In this document: positions 57,241-64,000 of the stretch, in pieces
Position numbering within the stretch: the first letter of the stretch is position 1
How the letters are laid out: each line of letters begins with the position of its first letter
Source of the DNA: Serratia quinivorans
Lineage (GTDB): Bacteria > Pseudomonadota > Gammaproteobacteria > Enterobacterales > Enterobacteriaceae
Length of the DNA: 64,000 nucleotides
Direction: 5' to 3'
Assembly (NCBI GenBank): GCA_900457075.1
Contig: UGYN01000002.1
Location: 5,456,001-5,520,000 of the forward strand
Position numbers and translations under genes: made by a program
Notes under the pieces: generated by a model
Database searches by the model: none
What the model was told of the DNA's origin: nothing
Seen by the model: only the letters and a program-made list of their open reading frames with translations

Positions 57241-58392
57241 ATGAGTTCATCGTGTATAGAAGATGTGAGCATCCAGGACAACCCATGGTACCGTATCGCT
57301 CATGAAATGCTCAGCATGGCCGGTATTGAAATAAACGGCTCACGCCCATTCGATATTCAGGTTAAAAACCCCAATTTTTTTAAACGCGTGCTGCAAGAAG
57401 GCTCTCTGGGCCTGGGTGAAAGTTATATGGACGGCTGGTGGGAATGTGAACGGCTGGATATATTCTTTCAACACGTGGTCCGTGCCGGTCTGGAAAAGAA
57501 ACTCCCCCACCATCTTAAAGATACTTTGCGTATTGCCGCCGCGCGACTCACCAATTTGCAATCGAAGAAACGCGCCTGGATAGTCGGGAAAGAACATTAC
57601 GATCTGGGGAACGATCTGTTTACGCAGATGCTCGATCCGCATATGCAATATTCCTGCGCCTACTGGAAAGAAGCCACTACGCTGGAAGAAGCGCAAGAAG
57701 CCAAGCTGCGGATGATTTGCGAAAAGCTGCAGCTGCAGCCGGGTATGAATCTGCTGGATATTGGCTGCGGCTGGGGCGGACTTTCCGCCTATGCGGCAAA
57801 AAATTATGGTGTTTCGGTGGTGGGCGTGACCATTTCCGCCGAACAGCAAAAACTAGCGCAGGAGCACTGTGCCGGGCTGGATGTCGAAATCCGCTTGCAA
57901 GACTACCGCGATTTACACCTGCAGTTTGACCGTATTGTTTCAGTCGGCATGTTCGAGCACGTCGGTCCGAAAAATTACCACACCTACTTTAAAGTGGTGG
58001 AACGTAATTTAAAACCGGACGGTCTGTTCCTGCTGCACACCATTGGCTCGAATCGGACAGATATGAATGTTGACCCGTGGATCAACAAATATATCTTCCC
58101 GAATGGCTGCCTGCCGTCGGTCTCGCATATTGCCCAGGCCAGTGAGGGGCATTTCGTGATGGAAGATTGGCATAATATTGGCGCCGATTATGATCGCACC
58201 CTAATGGCCTGGTACGAACGCTTCAAACAGGCGTGGCCACAGCTTGCCCAGCGTTATTCCGATCGTTTCGAACGCATGTTCAGCTATTATCTAAACGCCT
58301 GCGCCGGCGCCTTTCGCGCACGTGATATTCAACTATGGCAAGTGGTATTCAGCCCGAAAGGGGTTGAGGGTGGTATTCGCGTAACGCGATAA
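57241..58392 (+). CDS. cfa: Cyclopropane-fatty-acid synthase
   Basis: 383 residues (E. coli 382). SAM-binding motif LLDIGCGWGG (about 177-186), plus VGMFEHVGPKNY and GESYMDGWWECERLD signatures. It transfers a methylene group to unsaturated phospholipid chains at the membrane. ATG 57241 follows GGAG; an upstream TTG-type extension is unsupported. Confidence 0.96.
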   Translation: MSSSCIEDVSIQDNPWYRIAHEMLSMAGIEINGSRPFDIQVKNPNFFKRVLQEGSLGLGESYMDGWWECERLDIFFQHVVRAGLEKKLPHHLKDTLRIAAARLTNLQSKKRAWIVGKEHYDLGNDLFTQMLDPHMQYSCAYWKEATTLEEAQEAKLRMICEKLQLQPGMNLLDIGCGWGGLSAYAAKNYGVSVVGVTISAEQQKLAQEHCAGLDVEIRLQDYRDLHLQFDRIVSVGMFEHVGPKNYHTYFKVVERNLKPDGLFLLHTIGSNRTDMNVDPWINKYIFPNGCLPSVSHIAQASEGHFVMEDWHNIGADYDRTLMAWYERFKQAWPQLAQRYSDRFERMFSYYLNACAGAFRARDIQLWQVVFSPKGVEGGIRVTR

Positions 58393-58408
58393 TCGCGACT
58401 CCACGCAA

Positions 58409-58450
58409 TAAAAGAACCCCGGCTAGCTTGCACTGACCGGGGTTCTTTTT
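58409..58450. terminator. Bidirectional terminator cfa / I78 gene
   Basis: AAAGAACCCCGG / CCGGGGTTCTTTTT stem with a 15-nt loop between convergent genes. Confidence 0.85.
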
Positions 58451-58473
58451 ATGTATTGACCAACGCGGGTATA

Positions 58474-58770
58474 TCAGCCGCAATACACGCGGATGATCTT
58501 ATCATCGCTGTCACCGAGGAAGTTCAGGCGACGCAGGTTAAAGTCCATCGTGACCGCAGAGTTATACGGAATAGCGCGCACTTGCGACTCAATCTGCACG
58601 CCTTCCAGCGCTGACATCGGTTTACCGACATAGCTCTGATATTGCGCCGCGCCACAGGTATCATTCTCTGCATCCACTGCGGTATTGGCCGCGCCCTGCT
58701 CAGGCGAGCTGCTACAAGCACTCAGCGCCAGCAGCGCCGTTAACATCAACGTTTTCCCATAAAACTTCAC
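58474..58770 (-). CDS. I78-family peptidase inhibitor lipoprotein
   Basis: 98 residues. Lipoprotein signal with lipobox LSAC (Cys19), then DTCGAAQYQSYVGKPMSAL ... NSAVTMDFNLRRLNFL and the ending RVYCG with a second Cys, typical of the I78 (elastase inhibitor-like) fold. Likely an envelope-anchored serine-protease inhibitor. Inserted between cfa and ribE relative to E. coli. 29 nt downstream of ribE in the same direction, so it may share its transcript. Confidence 0.8.
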   Translation of the reverse strand: MKFYGKTLMLTALLALSACSSSPEQGAANTAVDAENDTCGAAQYQSYVGKPMSALEGVQIESQVRAIPYNSAVTMDFNLRRLNFLGDSDDKIIRVYCG

Positions 58771-58799
58771 GCGATTGCTCCTCTCTGGTTTGTCGTTCG

Positions 58800-59450
58800 T
58801 CAGATCTTCTGCGCCAGCGCACTCGCCGCCGCCATTGCCGCTTCACGGCTCGCCAACACCCGCTCGACAGTGTCAACCACCGCCTGCGTTTGTGGATCGA
58901 TCTCAATATTCACCTTATCACCCAGACGTTTTTTACCCAGCGTGGTGCGCTCCAGGGTTTCCGGGATCAGATGTACGCAAAAACGGTTATTGACTACCTC
59001 ACCGATAGTCAGACTAATACCATCGATGCCAATGAAACCTTTGTGCAGAACGTATTTCATCAGTTCCGCATCCGGCATGCGCAACCACACCTGACGATTA
59101 TTCTCAGAGGTATAAATCTTGGCCACCTCTGCCGTGCAGATAATATGGCCGGACATCAGGTGACCGCCAATTTCATCATTAAATTTGGCCGCTCTTTCGA
59201 TGTTGACCACGTCACCCAATGCCAGCTCACCGAGGTTGGTCAGGCGCAACGTTTCTTTGATCAAATCAAAACTGACGCGGTTGCCCTCTACCGCCGTGAC
59301 GGTCAGACAGCAACCGTTATGAGATACCGACGCGCCAAGCTCCAGCCCGGGCAGCAGTTCAGTGGGCATCTCGATGACATGAGTACGGAAGTTGGATTTT
59401 TCATCAATGGCGACCAGCGGCGCGGTGCCTTGTACGATACCGGTGAACAT
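58800..59450 (-). CDS. ribE: Riboflavin synthase alpha chain
   Basis: 216 residues with two lumazine-binding repeats (about 1-97 and 98-216): [17 protein letters not shown] and GIDGISLT. Joins two 6,7-dimethyl-8-ribityllumazine molecules into riboflavin. ATG 59450. No FMN riboswitch motif seen; a hairpin TGGGGCA-GTT-TGCCCCA lies 36-52 bp upstream (59486-59502). Confidence 0.95.
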   Translation of the reverse strand: MFTGIVQGTAPLVAIDEKSNFRTHVIEMPTELLPGLELGASVSHNGCCLTVTAVEGNRVSFDLIKETLRLTNLGELALGDVVNIERAAKFNDEIGGHLMSGHIICTAEVAKIYTSENNRQVWLRMPDAELMKYVLHKGFIGIDGISLTIGEVVNNRFCVHLIPETLERTTLGKKRLGDKVNIEIDPQTQAVVDTVERVLASREAAMAAASALAQKI

Positions 59451-59485
59451 GTGGGCCTCTTCTTTCTAAAAATGTTTAAAGCGCT

Positions 59486-59502
59486 TGGGGCAGTTTGCCC
59501 CA
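59486..59502. repeat. Hairpin in the ribE leader
   Basis: A 7-bp perfect stem TGGGGCA / TGCCCCA in the ribE-mdtK divergent region. Could be an attenuator or an operator; no T run adjoins it. Confidence 0.4.
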
Positions 59503-59692
59503 GTTGACGAGGAAAACCAAACCCGAGGCGACAAAAAATCTGCGGCTGCGCATTTAATAACTATTTCATCACAGCATTTGCTTAACCACGCCGAGCGGGT
59601 ACAATCTTTTTGAGAAAATTCCGCTATTTTTAATTGTTGTCCTTTCACGACGACCCTTCCCTCCATCATAAATAAATAGAAAAGGTGTATGC

Positions 59693-61069
59693 GTGCAGAA
59701 GTACTTAATTGAAGCGCGTAGCTTATTGGCCCTCGCAATCCCGGTGATCATCGCGCAAATATCACAAACCGCAATGGGTGTGGTTGATACCATTATGGCC
59801 GGTGCCTACAGCGCCACAGATATGGCGGCGGTTGCCGTTGGTACCTCAATCTGGCTACCGGCTATCCTGTTCGGCCACGGCCTGCTGCTGGCGTTAACGC
59901 CGGTGATTGCACAGCTGAACGGCGCCGGCCGACGCGATCGCATCGCTCATCAGGTGCGTCAGGGCTTTTGGCTGGCGGCCGCCGTCTCACTGCTGGTGAT
60001 TATCGTGCTGTATAACAGCAAGTTTGTCATCGACATGATGCACAACATCGACCCGCAGTTGGCGGATAAAGCGGTAGGCTATCTGCATGCCATTATGTGG
60101 GGCGCGCCGGGTTATCTGTTCTTCCAGGTGCTGCGTGGCCAATGCGAAGGCCTGTCGAAAACCAAACCGGGCATGGTGATTGGTTTTCTCGGCCTGCTGG
60201 TGAATATCCCGATTAACTATATTTTCATCTACGGTAAATTCGGCATGCCGGAACTGGGCGGCGTCGGTTGCGGCGTGGCAACCGGCAGCGTCTACTGGTT
60301 TATGTTCCTGGCGATGCGCTGGTACGTGAAACATGCCCCATCACAGCGTGACATTCTGCCACAGGAAGGCAGCAGCATGCGGCCGGACTGGGCGGCGATG
60401 AAACGCCTGTTCGGCATTGGCCTGCCGGTGGCACTGGCGCTGTTCTTTGAAGTCACGCTGTTCGCCGTCGTCGCCCTGCTGGTTTCGCCACTGGGCATTG
60501 TTTCCGTGGCCGGGCACCAGATTGCACTTAACTTCAGCGCACTGATGTTTGTGTTGCCATTGTCACTGGGCGTCAGCGCGACTATCCGCGTCGGCTATAG
60601 GTTGGGCGAAGGCTCGGTCGAAGGCGCGCGGGTTGCCGCTTATTCGGCTATCGGCGTCGGTATTCTGATGGCCTGCTGCACCGCGTTGTTCACCGCCACC
60701 TTCCGCGAGCCAATCGCCCTGCTGTACAACGACAGCCCGGCGGTAGTTGCCATGGCCTCGCAGCTGATGCTGTTGGCGGCGATTTACCAGATCTCCGATT
60801 CCATTCAGGTGATTGGCAGCGGCGTTCTGCGTGGTTATAAAGATACCCGTTCAATCTTCTTCATCACCTTTATCGCCTATTGGATCCTCGGGCTGCCGAG
60901 CGGTTATGTGCTGGCGCTGACCGATATTCTGGTACCGGCAATGGGGCCAAGCGGATTCTGGATTGGCTTTATCATTGGCCTGACCTTTGCCGCCATCATG
61001 ATGGCCATGCGCATGCGCTGGCTGCAAAAACAACCGGGGGCGCTGATCCTGCAGCGTTCCACCCGCTAA
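59693..61069 (+). CDS. mdtK: Multidrug efflux protein MdtK (MATE)
   Basis: 458 residues with 12 membrane helices, NorM subgroup; [24 protein letters not shown] and [22 protein letters not shown] are diagnostic. Na+/H+-driven export of cationic drugs and fluoroquinolones in E. coli. Start GTG 59693 with AAAGG upstream gives MQKYLIEAR, as in E. coli. Confidence 0.95.
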   Translation: MQKYLIEARSLLALAIPVIIAQISQTAMGVVDTIMAGAYSATDMAAVAVGTSIWLPAILFGHGLLLALTPVIAQLNGAGRRDRIAHQVRQGFWLAAAVSLLVIIVLYNSKFVIDMMHNIDPQLADKAVGYLHAIMWGAPGYLFFQVLRGQCEGLSKTKPGMVIGFLGLLVNIPINYIFIYGKFGMPELGGVGCGVATGSVYWFMFLAMRWYVKHAPSQRDILPQEGSSMRPDWAAMKRLFGIGLPVALALFFEVTLFAVVALLVSPLGIVSVAGHQIALNFSALMFVLPLSLGVSATIRVGYRLGEGSVEGARVAAYSAIGVGILMACCTALFTATFREPIALLYNDSPAVVAMASQLMLLAAIYQISDSIQVIGSGVLRGYKDTRSIFFITFIAYWILGLPSGYVLALTDILVPAMGPSGFWIGFIIGLTFAAIMMAMRMRWLQKQPGALILQRSTR

Positions 61070-61074
61070 GCGTC

Positions 61075-61107
61075 GCTGTCGACCGGTAAGTTAAACCGGT
61101 CGACAGC
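61075..61107. terminator. Long hairpin after mdtK
   Basis: A 13-bp perfect stem GCTGTCGACCGGT / ACCGGTCGACAGC starting 5 nt after the mdtK stop; no T run follows. Possibly a Rho-assisted terminator or mRNA-stabilising element. Confidence 0.6.
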
Positions 61108-61196
61108 TTACGCACCATTGTTTGCAGAAAAAACCACCGCACTGCACACAAGCGCAGCAATCGCGTGAAATACCGGATAAAATTACGTTTTTCTCC

Positions 61197-61225
61197 TTGC
61201 CAGCACGCAGGTTGCTCGTTAATAT
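61197..61225 (+). promoter_or_regulatory. tRNA-Val operon promoter
   Basis: -35 TTGCCA (61197-61202), 17-bp spacer, -10 TAATAT (61220-61225), followed by a C-rich discriminator, as in stringently controlled stable RNA promoters. Start of transcription about 61232, 31 bp before the first tRNA. Confidence 0.65.
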
Positions 61226-61262
61226 TCGTCCCCGCTGTCAGCCATGACAGACAGGAAAAGAT

Positions 61263-61339
61263 GCGTCCGTAGCTCAGTTGGTTAGAGCACCACCTTGACA
61301 TGGTGGGGGTCGGTGGTTCGAGTCCACTCGGACGCACCA
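61263..61339 (+). tRNA. tRNA-Val(GAC), copy 1
   Basis: 77 nt: a complete cloverleaf with acceptor GCGTCCG / CGGACGC, anticodon loop TTGACAT (GAC), TTCGAGTC T-loop and encoded CCA. Identical to the E. coli valV/valW type. First of three copies in one transcript. Confidence 0.97.
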
Positions 61340-61360
61340 AATTCCTAAAAGCAGTACAGT

Positions 61361-61437
61361 GCGTCCGTAGCTCAGTTGGTTAGAGCACCACCTTGACATG
61401 GTGGGGGTCGGTGGTTCGAGTCCACTCGGACGCACCA
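61361..61437 (+). tRNA. tRNA-Val(GAC), copy 2
   Basis: Identical 77-nt gene to copy 1, separated by 21 bp (AATTCCTAAAAGCAGTACAGT type spacer). Confidence 0.97.
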
Positions 61438-61458
61438 AATATCTAAAAGCAGTGCAGT

Positions 61459-61535
61459 GCGTCCGTAGCTCAGTTGGTTAGAGCACCACCTTGACATGGT
61501 GGGGGTCGGTGGTTCGAGTCCACTCGGACGCACCA
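61459..61535 (+). tRNA. tRNA-Val(GAC), copy 3
   Basis: Third identical gene, 21-bp spacer nearly the same as the first, so the unit is about 98 bp. E. coli has two copies here (valV, valW). Confidence 0.97.
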
Positions 61536-61676
61536 AATCATTGTTTCCTCAGTTTCACCCTATCGACTCGCGCTCCCTCTACCGTTAACTCGCCAGTACG
61601 ATCCCGTAGCTTTGCTCCTGTCACCGCAAGCCGTATCAGGTATCATCCAGGCGAATACCTTATCAGGACCGAATCC

Positions 61677-61982
61677 ATGCTGACATTTACTGCCCAGACC
61701 CCGTTCGAGAAACTCGACAACGGCCTCATCCGCCGGCAAGGCATCATGAGCAACGGCGCCCGTGCCACCGAAGTGAAATTCGACGCCGGTACCTTTGGCC
61801 AGTTGCAAAAGCGCGATTTCTCTTTGCAAACGCAGGTGGTTTCCGGTGAGTTTGAATTCACTCTGGGCAATGACATTCAGGTGGTGGTAGCCGGGGAAAG
61901 CATCGTTATTCCTGCCAACACCGCCAGCGGCTGTTTCTGTCTGACTGCAGGTACCCTGTGGGAAATCATTACCACAGGCTGA
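61677..61982 (+). CDS. Small cupin-like protein
   Basis: 101 residues. A single beta barrel with VVSGEFEFTLGNDIQVVVAGESIVIPANT, comparable to PpnP/DUF1255 and other small cupins; it lacks a clear HxH metal motif, and function is unassigned. Start ATG 61677 follows AGGA (61666-61669); longer frames run back into the tRNA gene. A weak terminator (AACCGA / TCGGTT + T run) follows at 62075-62100. Confidence 0.65.
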   Translation: MLTFTAQTPFEKLDNGLIRRQGIMSNGARATEVKFDAGTFGQLQKRDFSLQTQVVSGEFEFTLGNDIQVVVAGESIVIPANTASGCFCLTAGTLWEIITTG

Positions 61983-62102
61983 TCGACAATAGCCAGATTA
62001 ATGAAGTGGTTATTTGCGCAACAAACACCGGCTAAGGGTTTGCATTTGCGCCATATTTACTGCTGATTTGACGGAACCGAGGTTTTGCATCGGTTTTTTA
62101 TT

Positions 62103-62130
62103 TTGTTTCCCGCCGCTTAGCCTTTATAAT
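62103..62130 (+). promoter_or_regulatory. pykF promoter
   Basis: -35 TTGTTT (62103-62108), 16-bp spacer, perfect -10 TATAAT (62125-62130). Confidence 0.65.
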
Positions 62131-62147
62131 GCGCAACGTCTTTCAGT

Positions 62148-62159
62148 TGAATGGTTTCA
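62148..62159. promoter_or_regulatory. Cra (FruR)-like operator at pykF
   Basis: TGAATGGTTTCA is a near-palindrome fitting the Cra core TGAAwCGwTTCA with one central mismatch, about 11-23 bp downstream of the expected transcript start. pykF is Cra-repressed in E. coli. Confidence 0.55.
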
Positions 62160-62384
62160 GCCCTTGATCTGCGAAAACGCAATAACAACACATTTTCATC
62201 TCATCACGTTGCGCAGCATCCCCGCATCCCGGCGCGGGCTGAATTTTTCCGCCCCATTTCGACTCTGGTCACCTATCCTTAACTGTGTTTTGCACCACCA
62301 GGCACGACTCAAATCCCTTATCAGTGGCCTGACCGCTGGTTTTATTCGTTTTATTATCCATCACAACTTGTAGAAAACTCCGTC

Positions 62385-63797
62385 ATGAAAAAGACCAAAA
62401 TTGTTTGTACCATCGGTCCAAAAACCGAATCGGAAGAAATGCTGACCAACCTGCTGAATGCGGGCATGAACGTAATGCGCCTTAACTTCTCCCACGGCGA
62501 TTATGAAGAGCACGGCAACCGCATCAAGAACATGCGCGCCGTGATGGCGAAAACCGGTCAGAACGCCGGCATCCTGTTGGATACCAAAGGCCCGGAAATT
62601 CGCACCATGAAACTGGAAGGCGGTAAAGACGCGGCGCTGGTTGCCGGTCAGACCTTCACTTTCACCACCGATCAGAGCGTTATCGGCAACAACGAACGCG
62701 TTGCGGTAACCTACGCCGGCTTTAGCGCTGACCTGAAAATCGGCAACACCGTATTGGTGGATGACGGCTTGATCGGCATGGAAGTCACCAACGTGACCGA
62801 AAGCGAAGTGATCTGTAAGGTGCTGAACAGCGGCGACCTGGGCGAAAACAAAGGCGTTAACCTGCCGGGCGTTTCCATCCAACTGCCTGCTCTGGCCGAA
62901 AAAGACAAACGCGACCTGATTTTCGGCTGCGAACAGGGCGTGGACTTCGTTGCCGCGTCCTTTATCCGCAAGCGTTCTGACGTGCTGGAAATTCGTGAGC
63001 ACCTGAAAGCGCACGGCGGCTCGCAGATCCAAATCATCTCCAAAATCGAAAACCAGGAAGGCCTGAACAACTTCGACGAAATCCTCGAAGCTTCTGACGG
63101 CATCATGGTTGCTCGTGGCGATCTGGGCGTTGAAATCCCGGTAGAAGAAGTTATCTTCGCTCAGAAGATGATGATCGAAAAATGTAACCGTGCACGCAAA
63201 GTGGTGATCACCGCCACCCAAATGCTCGATTCCATGATCAAGAACCCACGCCCTACCCGTGCAGAAGCCGGCGACGTAGCTAACGCCATTTTGGACGGTA
63301 CCGACGCCGTGATGCTGTCTGGCGAGAGCGCCAAGGGCAAGTACCCGCTGGAAGCCGTTACCATCATGGCGACCATCTGTGAGCGCACCGATCGCGTGAT
63401 GCCAAGCCGTATCGACAGCCTGCATGACAACCGCAAGCTGCGCATCACCGAAGCCGTATGCCGTGGTGCTGTTGAAACCGCAGAGAAACTGGATGCACCA
63501 CTGATCGTAGTGGCCACCAGCGGCGGCAAGTCAGCCAAATCCGTGCGTAAATACTTCCCTAACGCTGTGATCCTGGCGCTGACCACCAACGAAACTACCG
63601 CTCATCAGCTTATTCTGACCAAGGGCGTGATCCCACAGATGGTCAAGGAAATTGCCTCTACCGACGACTTCTATCGCATCGGTAAAGAAGCGGCATTGGC
63701 CAGCGGTTTGGCTCAAAAAGGCGACGTTGTAGTGATGGTTTCTGGTGCACTGGTACCAAGCGGCACTACCAATACTGCCTCGGTGCACGTACTCTAA
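62385..63797 (+). CDS. pykF: Pyruvate kinase I
   Basis: 470 residues, the E. coli PykF length. [16 protein letters not shown] start, NFSHGD (Mg/K site), [10 protein letters not shown] (Lys220 and Glu222 region), [10 protein letters not shown] and [13 protein letters not shown] are all present. Catalyses phosphoenolpyruvate + ADP to pyruvate + ATP; fructose 1,6-bisphosphate-activated type. Followed by a strong terminator. Confidence 0.97.
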   Translation: MKKTKIVCTIGPKTESEEMLTNLLNAGMNVMRLNFSHGDYEEHGNRIKNMRAVMAKTGQNAGILLDTKGPEIRTMKLEGGKDAALVAGQTFTFTTDQSVIGNNERVAVTYAGFSADLKIGNTVLVDDGLIGMEVTNVTESEVICKVLNSGDLGENKGVNLPGVSIQLPALAEKDKRDLIFGCEQGVDFVAASFIRKRSDVLEIREHLKAHGGSQIQIISKIENQEGLNNFDEILEASDGIMVARGDLGVEIPVEEVIFAQKMMIEKCNRARKVVITATQMLDSMIKNPRPTRAEAGDVANAILDGTDAVMLSGESAKGKYPLEAVTIMATICERTDRVMPSRIDSLHDNRKLRITEAVCRGAVETAEKLDAPLIVVATSGGKSAKSVRKYFPNAVILALTTNETTAHQLILTKGVIPQMVKEIASTDDFYRIGKEAALASGLAQKGDVVVMVSGALVPSGTTNTASVHVL

Positions 63798-63824
63798 TAT
63801 AAAACGTGACATAATTATTTTGAC

Positions 63825-63852
63825 AAAAACGCCGCTTTGCGGCGTTTTTTTT
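63825..63852 (+). terminator. pykF terminator
   Basis: AAAACGCCGC / GCGGCGTTTT stem with TTT loop and eight T. Confidence 0.88.
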
Positions 63853-64000
63853 AACACTGGTAAACCGTTTTCTCAAAAACGCAACCGTGGATTGCTCATT
63901 ATTTAGCTAATTATAAATCGGAGTTGTCCCATGGAATCCAGCTGTTTTCCCTACATTTTTTAACTTTTTTTCAAAAGAAGATGCAAGTTTGAGCGAACGA
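63853..64000. other. Region after pykF (lpp promoter side)
   Basis: 148 bp, AT-rich, with no gene seen. By synteny lpp should follow. A 10-codon frame (ATG 63931, stop 63961-63963) preceded by GGAG could be a chance ORF. Confidence 0.4.

Larger units (their letters stand above)
61983..62384. promoter_or_regulatory. pykF upstream region
   Basis: A 402-bp gap. The open frame 62014-62373 looks non-coding. It contains a terminator-like hairpin (62075-62100) and the pykF promoter with a Cra-like operator, listed separately. The leader from the transcript start (about 62137) to the ATG is about 250 nt. Confidence 0.55.

Noticed and set aside
61491..61676. N-terminal extension of the cupin-like gene into the tRNA-Val gene
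   Set aside because: Begins inside a tRNA; ATG 61677 has a ribosome site.
62014..62373. 119-codon frame upstream of pykF
   Set aside because: Covers the promoter, Cra site and leader; no domain.
1..64000. CRISPR arrays, prophage or integrase genes, rRNA
   Set aside because: No regularly spaced repeats, cas, phage or rRNA sequence seen anywhere in the window.

Overview
The window is chromosomal DNA of an enterobacterium, almost certainly a Serratia. The backbone genes give near E. coli-like proteins and keep the E. coli order rsxABCDGE-nth-dtpA-gstA-pdxY-tyrS-pdxH-mliC-anmK-slyB/slyA-ydhIJK-sodC-ydhF-ydhL-nemRA-gloA-rnt-grxD-mepH-sodB-ynhF-purR-punR/punC-cfa-ribE-mdtK-tRNA-Val-pykF. The Serratia hallmark is a family I.3 RTX lipase with no Sec signal, together with SlaA/RsaA-like S-layer proteins. 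The species cannot be fixed from the sequence alone.

Layout. 0-7.3 kb: the Rsx electron-transport complex and nth. A Rob-like AraC regulator lies between rsxC and rsxD, and a terminator follows rsxC, so the operon is split. 7.3-19.4 kb: dtpA, then accessory genes: a Tat-exported S9 peptidase with a Fur-box-like site, the sutR/ydcO pair with two palindromic operators, a MEKHLA protein, a cupin, an APH(6)-like kinase, RidA, SnoaL and HD-domain proteins, yjbD, a MITE-like element inside a terminator, and a dapA paralogue. 19.5-21 kb: gstA and pdxY. 21.3-30.9 kb: three tandem genes for about 1030-residue DUF4214/SlaA-like proteins; the third is frameshifted near its C-terminus. 31-39.8 kb: tyrS, pdxH, mliC, anmK, slyB, slyA, ydhIJK and sodC. 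40-41.9 kb: the lipase. 42-48.6 kb: ydhF, ydhL, a LysR/NAD(P)-binding protein pair, eptA with a PmrA-box-like site, and nemRA. 48.7-64 kb: idi, gloA, rnt, grxD, mepH, sodB, ynhF, purR, punR/punC, cfa, an I78-type lipoprotein, ribE, mdtK, three tRNA-Val genes, a small cupin-like gene and pykF.

How the genes fit together. Many backbone genes handle redox or electrophile stress (Rsx, sodB, sodC, nemRA, gloA, grxD, gstA), vitamin B6 and flavin supply (pdxY, pdxH, ribE) and envelope upkeep (slyB, mliC, anmK, mepH, eptA, cfa). The accessory insertions are mostly surface or secreted functions. The SlaA-like proteins and the lipase are both candidate substrates of the same Lip-type ABC exporter, which is not encoded here.

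The most notable items are the mosaic SlaA triplet with its frameshifted third member, the split rsx operon, the MITE that interrupts a rebuildable terminator with a 9-bp target duplication, and the Fur-box-like site in front of the Tat-exported peptidase. All calls come from reading the sequence and from remembered family features; no database search was run.
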